Shown here in pieces: positions 1 to 12,580 of a stretch of 64,000 bases of DNA. Within the stretch, counting starts at the first letter, position 1. Each line of letters starts with the position of its first letter. The notes below the pieces were generated by a model that was not told the origin of the DNA, did not search any database, and worked only from the letters and a program-made list of their open reading frames with translations. The DNA is from Micropterus salmoides (Eukaryota > Chordata > Actinopteri > Centrarchiformes > Centrarchidae), in assembly GCF_014851395.1 (NCBI RefSeq), contig NW_024041373.1:496001-560000 (forward strand), written 5' to 3'. A program made the translations under genes and the position numbers.

Positions 1-946
1 GTTGGCCTCTTACTAACAGTATGCCCTGTGCTGTCTATAATGAGGTAAAGATTTGATGGTTAATGATTAATGCTGGTTGAGATTTAAGGGCGGTATATAC
101 TACAGCTGCTGTAACTATAATATTTTACGTCAGCAGTTATAGGGAAAATTGAGACACTGTTTAAATGGCGAACTTTCAATTAATTCCAATGAATTGGTAA
201 TGCAAGCTTCTTTTACCTAAATGAATAGCTGCACTAGTTTAATTACCAAAACTTTGGCAACGTCAGTCTACACCAAGTTAGCTGACATGCAACTTCTGTG
301 CAGACAAGCACACAATTCAACAAATATGGGTGAGGTTTCCAATAAGAAAGCAATATTTACTTTAGTTTAGAGAGGTCTGTTTGTGATTACAGTTTTAACA
401 CTTTTTTTAAGGGTGTCCACCCAGCCACGTTACTGCTTTTGTATATCATGACCTGGTTCCTTTCTTAAAAACTCAGATCATTGAGTGGATGCTATATCAG
501 AACTTTGCTTGACTTACAGTTCGTACTAAATAACACAGTGGTCCAGGAAACATACTAGAAAATTATTAAGATTTGAGACCTGTAAATAAAGTGTTACCAT
601 CCGTTCTTTGCTGCACAACGTTTTGTACAAATCACTTAAAAAACAGTTAAGACAATATGCTAACAAGCAATCAGACAGAAGGACGGTCCAGCTCCAATCC
701 TGGAGCTCTATCCAAATTTTAAGCAGAAAAACACTGGATAGGAAATATGTGATATTATATATATGGACAATATTGGCCATCATGATCAGCAACCCTGTCA
801 ACCAATCCGTCTCAACATACTAATTCCTACGTGTTTGCTTGAAATGATTATGATTGTGATCCTGACATGAATGAAAACGCCATGAGCCACAGTAAACTGT
901 ATCCTATGAATTTGCTTGTACTGTTCTTTGAAATCGACCCCCCCAG
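1..946. other. AT-rich non-coding DNA, probably a cyp17a intron
   Basis: No recognisable exon, RNA gene or transposon was found. Because the first visible CYP17A exon begins at about 947 in mid-protein, this stretch is most simply the 3' part of the preceding intron. I looked for the short upstream exon that normally encodes the residues before the conserved DYSDHVQRDLLDALL segment and did not find it. Confidence 0.5.
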
Positions 947-3465
947 GCAGACTACAGTGACCATGTGCAGAGAGACCTGCTGGACGCTCTGCTGAGAGCC
1001 AAGCGCAGTGCTGAGAACAACAACACTGCAGAGATCAGCGCAGAGTCTGTGGGCCTCAGTGACGACCACCTCCTCATGACTGTAGGTGACATCTTTGGGG
1101 CCGGCGTGGAAACCACCACCACCGTGCTCAAGTGGGCCGTCACCTACCTCATCCACAATCCACAGGTAAGGCTGGAGCAGCAGCGTCCAAATGGCCAATC
1201 AAAAGTTTCATACACTGTCTCTGGGTGATGGGATGCGTTTGTTTGGCCATCCAGACATTTTGATTGATAATCTGTCTGAATTCAGTTAGAGTTTGGCTTT
1301 GTGGCAGGCTTTGTGTAGAGAAGCCAATCATCAATCAAATGCCTACAGCTGCAGTTCCTCTGGGGTCCACTAGATGCTACTCTGACTCTGTTGAAGTGAA
1401 GAGTAATTTTATTTCCAGAACAGAAGTTGTGGCTCAGCAGTTGATGTCACTTCTCTTAGTGAGTCTTGGTTATGTTTTTTTAAAGTCATTGTTTCCTTTA
1501 AGAGACAATAAAGCTTAAAGAAAGAACCCAAGTGCCTCACTTGGATTTTCAGGCCCAAGTGACTGATGAAAATCACGACGTACGATAATCCGGACTTCCC
1601 CACAGAAACCTGTGGATGATGACACAGATCCTCACAATGTCTGTGGCGATATATCTGTACTGCAAAAGACTAGTCGTCATCTACAGTGAGAAATGCCCTC
1701 AATGTCTCACTGATAAAATCAAAAGAACCCAAAATCTACTGTACAAAAACAACAACCGCACAAAACTGCTCCAAACTAACTTATAAGGGAAACACATCTG
1801 TGGGGAAGGCTCACTTTGTGTATACAAATTGAGATATTCATAGTGCGTCCTGAGAGCTGAATTATTAAGGTGCATCCCACAACATTAGGTGAACATCTGT
1901 TGCATGTCATACCCCTCTGTCTTGACCCCTTGGTGCAGAAGATGCATATTTCTGACTGTGTCTGTGTTCAGGTGCAGAGGCGTATCCAGGAGGAGCTGGA
2001 CATTAAGGTGGGGGGGGACCGGTCTCCCCAGCTCAGTGACAGAGGCAGTCTGCCCTACCTCGAGGCCACCATCAGGGAGGTGTTACGGATCCGCCCCGTG
2101 GCCCCTCTGCTCATCCCCCATGTGGCCCTCAGCGACACCAGGTACACTCAACTTCTTGACACTCATTTAGGGCCATTCATTCACCTCTGACAGGATGCAA
2201 CTGATCAATTAATACAGCGGCAGTTTTGTTATACTGACAAACTGGACGGATTCCAGAGGATTTTGCTCATGATTTAATCTTTACAAAGTTATTTGTTTCA
2301 TGCACAGAAAATGAAAACGTCACATCGCTGTTCTGTCTCTCTGCTTCTCTGTAGCATCGGGGACTTCACCGTGAGGAAAGGTACTCGAGTCATCATCAAC
2401 CTGTGGTCTCTGCACCATGATAAGAAGGAATGGAAAAACCCTGAGCTCTTTGACCCTGGTGAGAGGAAGCTTCTGCAAATGTGCCATATTTTAGCCTGGA
2501 GTGTCATTGATGGAGCCAATAGGGCTTCTTCTCATGCTGGCTAGGGACAAGGCCAGCTGTGGCCTCGTGCAGATAACTGAAGTAAATGTTTTACTGAGCT
2601 CGGTAAAAAACTAGATAATGATGATACAAAGCAATAAGCCACATCTGGCCTCTGTTACTGAGAACATAAGTTGTAGAATGGGAACATGAACTTTTCATTA
2701 GCCATCACCAATACTGTTATACTAAGATTAATGGTCTAAATGCAGTAAAATTATGAAACTCAGAGAAAAGTGTCTAGAGATGAGAAGGGTGCTCAGAACG
2801 TTTAGCAGCAATTTGTCTTTCCAGAAAAGAAAGTCCTGACTGTTCAAGATAACGCGCATTGTTTCTGGAAAGTTGTTGTATTGAGGTGAAGACAGATATC
2901 CCAGATGCTGGACCGATAAAACCAAATGAATAGCTAGATTCCAGTTAGTAGAAAACTAAGTTTCTACTTGATGAATTGATGCTTTAAGATAAAACTGCTG
3001 CATGATTCTGGAATGGAAAATTGAACTTGTTTTTTTTTTTTTTACATGTGGACCAAACACAAGCTAGCATCAGCTAGTGAGCCATTAGCACCAGTGTTGG
3101 GTTTCCCCCCGTGAAACCCTGAATGTGAGGCTTGTGGTTTTGCTTGTGTGAGCTGATTCTGATTCCCGTGTTCTCCCTCTGCAGGTCGGTTCTTGAACAG
3201 TGAAGGCACAGGTCCGATCATCCCGTCGCCCAGCTACCTGCCGTTCGGCGCCGGGATCAGGGTGTGTCTCGGCGAGGCCTTGGCCAAGATGGAGCTCTTC
3301 CTCTTCCTGTCGTGGATCCTACAGCGCTTCACCCTCTCTGTCCCACTAGGCCACCCTCTGCCCAGTCTGGAGGGCAAGTTTGGTGTGGTCCTTCAGCCGG
3401 CCAAGTACAAGGTGAACGCCATGCCCAGACCAGGCTGGGAGAGAAACAAGTGGCGTGCATGTTGA
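947..3465 (+). CDS. cyp17a: Cytochrome P450 17A (steroid 17-alpha-hydroxylase family), 3' four coding exons
   Basis: This is the C-terminal half of a CYP17A steroidogenic monooxygenase, a heme-thiolate enzyme of the endoplasmic reticulum that 17-alpha-hydroxylates pregnenolone and progesterone. Exons are 947-1165, 1972-2141, 2355-2458 and 3185-3465, all with GT-AG junctions and matching phases (0, 2, 1). The 170- and 104-nt middle exons equal the lengths I recall for human CYP17A1 exons 6 and 7. Visible motifs are the I-helix DIFGAGVETTTT, the K-helix EVLR (ExxR) and the heme loop PFGAGIRVCLGE with the cysteine ligand. The protein ends WRAC before TGA at 3463. An AATAAA lies at 3648. Exons 1-4, including the membrane anchor, are outside the window. 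Teleosts have cyp17a1 (hydroxylase and lyase) and cyp17a2 (mainly hydroxylase). The snai3 neighbourhood, rather than borcs7/as3mt, leans towards cyp17a2, but the sequence does not settle it. The first exon could begin at 951 instead of 947. Confidence 0.93.
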
Positions 3466-3647
3466 GATCCGCCCTGCGTTCTCGACAGCAGTGGCTCTCA
3501 TTTGTGACCTGGGAGGCTTTTTTTTCAAACCAAACACAAAACAGGCAGATGATCAAGCGTGCAGTAGTGAACTGGACATATAACATTTCTTTGTATTTCT
3601 TGACAGTATAAAGCAATCTCAACTAACAGTTCCAAACATTATTTATA

Positions 3648-3653
3648 AATAAA
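3648..3653 (+). terminator. Polyadenylation signal AATAAA of cyp17a
   Basis: A canonical AATAAA lies 183 bp after the CYP17A stop codon on the coding strand, a plausible distance for the 3' end of the last exon. Confidence 0.55.
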
Positions 3654-3659
3654 ACTTTG

Positions 3660-5264
3660 GGTCTAATATACAGTATTTGAACAAGTTCTCCTTATTGCCA
3701 TGAAATACAAAATCTCAGGCTAGAGGATGGCCTACGTACCAGTAGTTCTATATTTAATAGGAAACAAACTACAACATAACTCTGATCCCTGTAGATGCCA
3801 GAATCTTTGGGGTAAAGACTAAATACATATATTCTGCAGTTAAGCATCATTTAACGTGTGTCCATTGAGCTGCAGTAAAAAACAACAATACATTATAGAG
3901 CACACTGACATTAGTAACTCCACCTTCCACTACAGGAAGGCAGCATATCTGTAGCTTACCTAATTTAAAATGTATTTATAATCTATGACCAGGACATTCT
4001 AAGATTATATGATAAAAGAGCCTGTTGCACAATAATAAAATTCTAATAATACTAATAATTTTATTTAGATGGTACCTTCCAAAAACAAAGTACAAATAAC
4101 GAAACAAAAAAAACAAACTTCAGTTTTTTAAGATAACATTACTTAAGGTAGAACAAAGCACAATCATGCTTTTTTCATAACTTTAATATTCCTAGTTTTT
4201 TAAATGAATAGTTGTAGAAAAATATTTTATGGTAAAATTTGTTTATTTGGTTAATGATCCTCCACAAAACCAAAGATGTAGACTTCTTGAAAAGCCACAG
4301 CGTCTGCCTTATCACACGTAGCTCTAGAAATAAAGACTGTCACCAAATCTGAACTGGATGTTCACAGAGAGGTTTTGCATTCAAGCCTTTAAAAAGCAGT
4401 GACATCTTAATATCAGTTTTAAAACTCACAGGTTACCAGTGGAGGGCAGCAAGGATTGGTTCTCTGAGAAGGTGTTAGAGGTCCAGCAGCAACATTTTGT
4501 ACAAGTTGCAGTCTTTGGATGGTCGGGTGGATTTGGAGAACCTTGCTGTACCAGCACACACTCCCAGGGAGGAAACTCCTCACTACAATAGATCAAGGAG
4601 ACACAAACTAGCTGAATGAAACGTGTTCTCCGGACTAACAAAAACAGTTGACGTTCACAGGCAAGTCTCTTCCTTTCTATGGCGCCATTTGTTTTTTAGA
4701 TCTCACCAAACCTTCAACCTACGGTAATACAGTATTTAAGTAATTTATATAAAAGTACAGAGGTATTGTCAGTGAAAATGAAAAGTACTCATTCTACAGA
4801 AAATTGTCCTCTGTGACTGATGCATTATTGTTAATACTGATGCATCAATGTTAGAGCAGCATTTTAGTTGTAGGTAGAGGTGGAGCTAGTTTTAACTACT
4901 TTATATACACTTAGCTAGTTTAGTCCAGTGGTTACCAACCTATGGGTTGGGCCCCTACACATTGTCACAAGATAAGTGGGAGAGGTTGTGTAATGATGAA
5001 TGGGGAGTAATCTGTTACACATTTATATCCATTTTTGGCCTTTGCTTTTTTTCTGAAAGACCCTCATTCAGTTTTTTAAGTGAAAACCATGTGAGAGGTT
5101 TAGAGGGAGGATATGTCTTTCGTGGAACTGTGTACAGCTCATAGACATCCGAAACATGACAAGGGGCCACAACTAGACAACGTTTGTAAAGGCTCACAAG
5201 CCAAAAGAGCTGGGAACCTCTTCATTGTAATCTTTAACAATGTATCTTATAAGCTAAGCTTTAT

Positions 5265-5329
<65 letters not shown>

Positions 5330-6000
5330 AACATGTAACTTGTAACTATAACTGTCAAATAAAAGCATTGCAGTAAAATGTACAATATATCCCTGTATGA
5401 AATGGAGTTAAGTATAAAGTAAGTTAAAGTAGAATTTCTCAAGTACCTCAACATTGTCACACTCAGTATAATGTCAATTTTCCCTGCACAGTCACTCACC
5501 ACCACTCACAGCTGATCAGAGTTAGTGAATTTTCATTCAGTGTTCAGCTACCATCTATAAACCTAAACATACCCCCAGCATGTTTTGTTAAGAAGACAAA
5601 CTTAAAACAACTGAGTGGTGAGTACTGTGCCAGCAGGTGGAATTAGACAACAGGTTAACATGGGTTGGATTTGCATTAACAGCCGATTCAAACAGGAGCA
5701 GATCAAAAAACAGGGGCGTATGATCAAATACACTGCTCTCATTCATATAAAAGGCAGAAATGCTAAATAATCTTTGGTGATTGACTGTTGAGTTTTACAT
5801 TGCACATAAATCCATTAGTCCCACATTAACCCTTAAAAAGTGCAAACTGCAATCCTAGGGTGCTCATGTCTCTTAGATACTCATTCATCTGTGGCCCTGA
5901 TGTGGGCCTGTTAAGGCTTTGGGTATGTACCAGGCTTATCAGCTGCTGCTGCTGTGTGTATATTCTGTCAACGCGTTTTCATGTATTGTAAAGACAAGGG
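3660..6000. other. Intergenic region between cyp17a and snai3
   Basis: AT-rich sequence without a convincing exon or a recognised transposon. It contains one long GT microsatellite (listed separately). Near 6000 the base composition shifts to GC- and CpG-rich sequence leading into snai3. Confidence 0.5.
5267..5327 (+). repeat. (GT)n microsatellite
   Basis: About 30 uninterrupted GT dinucleotides. Open frames overlapping it on both strands are repeat artefacts. Confidence 0.97.
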
Positions 6001-6349
6001 GTGGGCGCCTGAAGCTCGAGCAGTGCGCAGCAGTTTGAAGTGTTTCCGTGCCTCTGCAGTGAGCGACCACCACCATTCATACACCTGTTTTGTTGGGGTA
6101 TGCTGAGTGACACACGGAGCCCGCCCCCTGCGCTTGTCCTTTCATTATAATTGGCTCGACACTGGCGTGTATGGAAATTTCCCCGCGCGACCCTTGGCTC
6201 GCACTTGACCGTCGCCAGTCCGCGGCAGAATGCGCGAGGCCACAGGCGGACAGAGGCTCAGCCGGCAGCACGGACGACAGCTGCTTCCGTGAAGCGGCGG
6301 CCGTAGACCCACGTCACTCACCAGCACCTCCCGGGCAGAGGGCGACAAC
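6000..6349 (+). promoter_or_regulatory. CpG-rich promoter / 5' UTR region of snai3
   Basis: This GC- and CpG-rich block (for example CCCGCGCGACCC near 6181 and GCGGCGGCCG near 6293) contrasts with the AT-rich flanks and ends at the snai3 initiator ATG. It most likely holds the promoter and 5' UTR; no transcription start can be fixed from sequence. A TATAAA-like stretch at about 5748 is another candidate for an upstream start. Confidence 0.5.
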
Positions 6350-7381
6350 ATGCCGCGGTCTTTCCTGGTAAAGAAACATCCCTGCACCAAGAAACCCAAC
6401 TATGGAAGACTGAACTCCCAGCCTGAGGGTAAGACTCTCTGCTGGCCTCAGCTGGACTCTTTTATTTGATAAAGAGTAACCGTAACGGTCAGAGGAGGAA
6501 GGTAACGCTACTCCAGTGATCCTGGAAGTGCAGTTTTGAGGTATAGACTATTTACTTTTCTTTTTTGACTGTTGTTCCAAAATTGGAAAAAATCAAATAG
6601 TCTAAAATATTCAAACACTCACATAAACTAACAGAAATTGATACATGCTGTTGTGCTACATGTGCTATGTGCATGTAAATACACATTGAACATGCAGGAG
6701 TAACATCTTGAAACAAAGAATGCAGGACTTTGACTTAACATGTAAGTACTCTCACTTCCGAGATGTTCAATAGCAGACGGTCATTAGAGAATATATTTTA
6801 GTAGAGATTTAAAAGCTTTTTGACCGAACTGTTTCAGGTTAGAAGTTATTAGACTTTGGAGAAGGCCTATATTTATTCAACTACATGTTTTAAACTCGCA
6901 CAACTTTCAGAGTTGATATGGTCTGCTTTTGTCTTTGGCTGTTTGCAAAACGATTTAAGGAAAATAAGGCTGCTTAAAGAGAAATGTCACATTTGTCTGG
7001 CCACAAACAAAAAATGCAGTATTGTATTTAGCAGGTGCAAAATCCTTACCCAGAGCGTTACAGCATTGTCCCCAGGTCCTTGAGAGACCAGAAGGGCCCC
7101 ATTAAGCAGCCTCAAGAGCCTATATAGCGGCCTTCCAGGCTCCTCCTGACAAATCCCTCCTTCAACCTTTGTATTTGTTCCAATACAGCCCTTAAAGCGA
7201 GCTCAAGCCTTCCCCCTCCCCGTCCCACTGTATTGATGAACTTCCATTACCATCAGAATAGGGCCAAAGAATAAGAGCTGGTAATAAGACTGAAATTATA
7301 GGAAAATAAACAGTAAAACAAGTTGTACAAACCTGATGCATGTCCTGCATATTTTAAAACATTGTATCACAGTATTAATAT

Positions 7382-7425
<44 letters not shown>

Positions 7426-10400
7426 CTTAAACTCCAATCTTTATCAAAAATAGTTTGAGTTTTGGATCTTTTAAATGAAGACTAGGATTGGAAGTTAAAT
7501 GCCCTGAAGGTTTCTCCTTAACATTAAATATTAATGACTAAATAAGCAACAGTCATGGTAAGGTTTGGAAAAGAACTCGGGGTGGGCATATAGATACCTA
7601 AAGTTTTGTCACTGGCTTGCATAAGTCTTGTTTTGCGTTTGAGATATTAGCATCAAGAGTTTAATTCACCGCTGTCGACAACTTTGCTAAAACAGCCAGT
7701 CAAGAAAGTGTGACAACACAAGACTAGACTATTACTGACTAGCCCAACAGAATGAAGGGCAGCCCAGCGGCAGTCTTTCAGTCTTTTATTTCTCAAAGCC
7801 AACGTCCAGCAGCCTCTTTCTTGGTCACTCTCTTTTTCTCTTCTTAGTTTCCTCCATCAACGTCCTCTTCAGTCTTTTCGCCTAGTATTAGCTAACGTTA
7901 TGTCCACAGAGGCTGCTGAGCCCGGGTATGTTTCCCGCTCTCCAGCAACAGCAGCATAAGTTGCTTGAAACTTTGGTGGAAAGCTAGCCAACATAGCTAG
8001 CCAACATAGCTAGCCAACATAGCTAGCCAATAACCGACATAAGAGCACAACAACACAAGACACAACAAGCCAGCTAATAGGTTTTTAATGACTAGTCCAA
8101 CAGCAAGAAGGCCAGCTCAGCATCTGTCCTGCATCCTTTCAGCTCTTTGAGCTCACGCCAAAGAATAAAAGCCAGTCTGATATTTATTCTCTTGTAAATT
8201 TACTCTTGACTCTCTCTTTTTCTCTTCCTTGGTTCCTCCAACAACACTTGTCTGCGTCTTCTCAGTTCTTGCAATAGATTCCCTGCCCAGGATGCCATTG
8301 CTACAAAGACGCCATTCACCCTATTGCAATTCAGTGCACCATCAAAATGATTTTGAAGCTGTAATGTTAAAAATGTCGCTTTAACATGTATTAGCGTTAA
8401 AACACTTGTGCTTTAACATGCATGTGATTAAGTAATTAACAGAAAATATTTTTTTAAATGGCTATTATTTGGCAAATTATTTGGTGGTGATGGAAATATA
8501 TTTAGACGTAGCTTATTAATGATACATTCACCTCATAAATGACACTTTGTGTACATGAAAGTACATTAGCTGCTTTAAAGTATTATTTAAAATATTGAAT
8601 CCATGTTTAGACATACTGTATATTCAAAAAAGTGGCCAAAATATTTTAAGTGTAGTTGCTCTACAAAGAGTTCTCTTCATGGCTAGTATACAGAGGAGGA
8701 ATGATCAAAGCAACCCATAACCTCCACCGACTACTTTAAAGTAGTTATCTCACAACTGTAATAAGCCAAATGTGTGTGTATATTCCACAGAGGCCCCCTG
8801 TTGCACCCATGAAGACTCTCTTCTATACAGTGAGATCCTCCCTCACCATCATTGTCCAGCCCAGAGCCCATGGCTAGAGCAGAAAGGCCAGTCTCCCTCC
8901 TCCTCCTCCTGTCCTCTTTCTCACAGAGAAGACCGACTGCATCTTCCATCTTCTCCAAACACCTCACCTCTCTCCTTTTCAGGCCACTCTTCAGAGGCGT
9001 ACAGTAGCATCCCTGTAGAGGCCTACAAACCAGCTGAATCCTGTACCAAAGTGAACCTGGAAATCCAGCGTGCCGCAGGAGACCACAGGAGGAGAGAGAG
9101 CCTCCTCCCTTCTTCCCTCCCTCTCCTGGCTCTCTTTCCAGCCATGACTCCTGGCAGCAGCAGCCAGGAGAGCTTGGAGTGTTTGGACTGTCGTAAGGAC
9201 CTCTTGAGCTTCTCGGGCCTGGCCAAACGCAAGCAGCTCCAGTGTGAGTGGAGCAGTAAGAAGGACTTCAGCTGTAAGTACTGTGAGAAGGAGTACGTCA
9301 GCCTGGGAGCGCTCAAGATGCACATCAGGACACACACACTGCCCTGTGTGTGCAAACTCTGCGGCAAGGCATTCTCCAGACCCTGGCTGCTCCAGGGACA
9401 TATAAGAACACACACAGGTCAGTGAAACACTCACACATTTAAGGATGTCTATTTCTTAAAGGAGCGCTCCACCAATTTGACACATGAATGTCAGTTTTGT
9501 GGTCACGGTGATTACTACTCAGTCTGTGAAAACACTTGTTTTCTATCTTCTTTGGCTCTGGGGGAGGTGAGGCAAGTCTGGAGGAAACAACCCTGATGAT
9601 GCCATAGTGACGTCATCAGGGGCTTGTAGACTTTTTATTACAGATAGCTGTGTTACCAAACACAGGCGTGACACTTGAAAGCGGTGTGTACCTTTTTATA
9701 TACAGTCTGTGGTCTATACGACTAAGGGAGGGTCTAACGAGGAGATGTAATTGGTTGCATTATGAGGAATGTAGGACCGAGGGTTTTTGAATCATGCGCA
9801 AGACTAAAAGTCTGGATATCTCTGCTGCTTTCATTTGTGACATTTAAAACAATCTGTCTGTTTTGAACCCCCTAACTTTATGGTAGTGCGATACCAAATC
9901 AGTGGAGTATTGGAAAGCTTTCTCCCCTTCTGTTAACTTGTGCTTATGCAGTCAGAAATAGTATAGTATAAAAATAATATAAATTACAAATACCAACCTG
10001 TCCAAGAGCAGTATCCCAACATCATGTCTGCCCTCAGCGTTCTCCAACAAGGAAAAGCTCCTCCAATGGTTATCCGTGTTTGTCCTCGCTGTCGATCGCT
10101 GTCTTTTTCGCCGTAATTTTACAAGCAAGGACCACGCCACAACAATATGGAATTTAGAGGTTTACGGAAAACTTGGAATGTATATATGATAGAGGACGCA
10201 TTAATCCATGTGGAAGCGGAAGGGTGATGGTGGAAGAAAGATGTCGTCTGATAGGCAGGTCTGGGAAGGTGGACAGAAGACAGGGCGGAGGAGACCCAGT
10301 GTGGGGGTCCCTTCTTGGAAGTGTTTTCGCCCGCTTATAGCGGGCCCCCCAGACAGTACCGAATGAGAAATGAGAGAGATGTGTACCAGAGTGAATAGGA

Positions 10401-10889
10401 AGGGATGAGGGGATGGAGGGAGGGATGCGGGGGACTGTGAATGTATGAAGGGAAGGGACAGGGAGGGCGGGTCTGGAGTAGTCTGAGACAAACAGGGCAA
10501 TTTTCTTCATTTCTTTTTTATATGGAGACAGAGAAACTTTTCTTGGAGATTTCTTTTTTGTTTCCGCCCCAGGCTCTACTATAATCCTAGTTGCTGTAGC
10601 TACTCCAGCGCTACGGTTGCTCCAGAGGCTGGAATATGGTTGTGGTTCTGTGGATTACTACAACCCCCTGTCACTATGACTGACATGAATCTCTATGGTC
10701 CTTTCCGCAGGAGAGAAACCGTTCTCGTGCCTCCACTGCAGTCGAGCTTTTGCAGACCGATCCAACTTGCGAGCTCACGTCCAAACCCACTCTGAGGTGA
10801 AAAAGTACCAGTGTGCAAGCTGCTTCAAGACCTTCTCCAGGATCTCGCTGTTGGCCAAGCACCAAGAAGCAGGCTGCCCGCTGTCCTGA
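6350..10889 (+). CDS. snai3: Snail family zinc finger 3 (Snai3), three exons, complete
   Basis: Snai3 is a nuclear transcriptional repressor of the Snail family that binds E-box DNA. Exons are 6350-6428, 8791-9417 and 10711-10889; GT-AG junctions and phases fit exactly and give 294 residues, close to the roughly 290 of known SNAI3 proteins. The protein opens with the SNAG motif MPRSFLVKKH, which recruits LSD1/CoREST-type corepressors. A low-complexity Ser/Pro-rich middle follows, then the C-terminal finger block. Finger 2 begins FSCKYCEKEYVSLGALKMH, finger 3 is CKLCGKAFSRPWLLQGHIRTH, finger 4 is CLHCSRAFADRSNLRAH, and finger 5 is CASCFKTFSRISLLAKH with a terminal Cys. Finger 1 is degenerate: CLDC is followed by AKRKQLQC, where Snail proteins usually have ARHKQLQC, so the zinc-binding His is Arg. 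The start is fixed by the SNAG motif. Assignment to snai3 rather than snai1/2 rests on the divergent middle region and on rnf166/ctu2 synteny. Confidence 0.95.
7385..7424 (+). repeat. (GT)n microsatellite in snai3 intron 1
   Basis: About 20 GT dinucleotides within the first intron of snai3. Confidence 0.95.
7982..8030 (+). repeat. 13-bp tandem repeat (AGCTAGCCAACAT)
   Basis: Nearly four head-to-tail copies of AGCTAGCCAACAT within snai3 intron 1. The unit contains GCTAGC, so the short array is rich in self-complementary sequence. Confidence 0.93.
9457..9935 (+). repeat. Dispersed non-coding repeat, copy A (probable non-autonomous DNA transposon)
   Basis: Located in snai3 intron 2. It starts with TTAAAGGAGCGCTCC and contains CCCTGATGATGCCATAGTGACGTC, split here only in description, and ends near CCCCCTAACTTTATGGTAGTG. 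The same blocks in the same order recur at 12290-12580 and, inverted, at 20520-20702 and 34155-34560. The outer TTAAAGG / CCTTTAA ends suggest short terminal inverted repeats. I could not assign a named family. Confidence 0.6.
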
Positions 10890-12285
10890 CTGCCTGCGGA
10901 CGTCAACCTGCTCCAGAATACCCTTTTGTAGAGTCTGAACAACAGTGTTTTTGGGACAGTGTCAAAAGACCCGCTAGGATCTTTGCATAACTGTGTGTGG
11001 CTCATGAAACCACATGCCTGAGCTGAGTAAAAAAGCTGCGTTATGTGATGACACTTTGATGACAGCGTTGTTTTTTTTTTCCGAAGACATCATTTTCTAT
11101 TATCTCTAATGTCCCATCAGAGACCACATCCTTAGTTACCTAAGTGTATATGACAAACAAACGATTTTTTTATTAGGCTAGGTTTCCAGTGAGTCAGTAG
11201 AAATGGAACAGCCACACGGGTATGTTGATGTTTTGCTCCTTTTTCCTGGTAACAGTGACGTTGGCTGACTGACTAGCACTAGTACTTTCAGTTAGGCCAA
11301 GGGCCCACTACACTGTCTCAGTCATTATAGAGTGTTGTCCAGAGATACAGTGTATTTTACAAAAAAAGTGATTTAATGCCAAATTCCAGCGGTAGACGTG
11401 CTACAGGTATTCAGAACGCGTCAGGCTTCTGTCTCATCAGCTGGAGTAGCAAGTACCAGACTCAGTATTCAGTTACATTAAGTTAGTATTGAATCACATC
11501 AAGATTATGATATACTTTATATAGTTAAACAAAACTGCATTTTGTTTGAAATAATCCTAAGGTGTCTGGTTGAAGTACTGAAAAAACTTCAAGTTAGCTG
11601 TTAAAACACTGCAATGTTAAATTGTATATTTTTGTATTGAAAATGCTTGTTCAATTGATTAAAAAAATCCTGACCTTTTCTTTACTTGTTTCAGTGTGTA
11701 ATAACAGACAGATAATGTTGGTGTTAGTAAGGTCACAGACAGAAAGGCATTTTTACACCAGAGGTGATAAATCCAAACTTCATTTTGGTGTAAACAAATA
11801 CAATTTCACATTCATTCTAACCACAGTTCATTTTGTGTCTCTTTAATGAGAGACATTTAGAATGCATTTCATATAAAACACCTGCTCAACTTTTTTGCTC
11901 GCTCATGCATGTGTGTGCGATGTGTTGTGAGCCTGTAGAGCATGAACACTGCTTTGCAGCACCACAAGTGGTCAAACAAAGACTCCTATCCTTACAAAAG
12001 GTCAGTTTAGAACCTCATTAAAAGTTATTCCACTATCTGATTTCTGTGGCAGCTGTTGACAGGGTGGATATGAAAGTTGTATGTAGTTATTTAGAACTTA
12101 AAAAAAATTAAATGGTAATCTAATATATTTTAAATAAAGATGATGGGAACGCAGTCTGCCACTTCAATGCATACAGGTAAGGTGGGCCTGTGAGACTATA
12201 ATATACCAATATAAACTAAAGATGGACTCAAGTGGTTTTTCATGACTATCAATAAGTCATTTGGTAGGGCTACTAATGAATCCTG
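10890..12285 (+). other. snai3 3' UTR and downstream intergenic DNA
   Basis: No coding signal. The 3' UTR of snai3 must begin here. AATAAA at about 12134 and nearby variants are possible polyadenylation signals, but none stands out. Confidence 0.4.
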
Positions 12286-12289
12286 TGAG

Positions 12290-12580
12290 CTTTATAGAAT
12301 ACCTTGTGGAAGCCAGTGATGTCATACTGTCATCAGGGTTAGCTCAGCTTGGCCTTGGTCTCCAGGAGAGGAGGATCTAAAGAAAATATGCTGTTGGTTG
12401 CTTTGTGGGAAATGTAAGATCCAGAGTCTTGACCCATAAAGTCATTGCAGCAAACGGTGAGCCTAAGCCTCTGCGGCTTTGAGTTTAACAATTCTTTTTC
12501 TCATGAGTCCCCCAACTTCATGGAAGTGAAATATTCTATATACATCTCCTAAAACCTTCATGTTCAGTACCCCTTTAATA
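12290..12580 (+). repeat. Dispersed non-coding repeat, copy B
   Basis: Same order of conserved blocks as copy A: AGTGATGTCATAC...GTCATCAGGG, then GTGGGAAATGTAAGATC, then CCCCCAACTTCATGGAAGTG, ending CAGTACCCCTTTAAT. The last block is the inverted counterpart of the TTAAAGG start in copy A. Confidence 0.6.

Noticed and set aside
5113..5505. Open frames through the (GT)n tract, encoding Cys-Val or Thr-His runs
   Set aside because: Pure microsatellite translation; no flanking domain.
10154..10510. Pro/Ser-rich open frames on the minus strand in snai3 intron 2
   Set aside because: Low-complexity purine-rich stretch with no homology; inside an intron.
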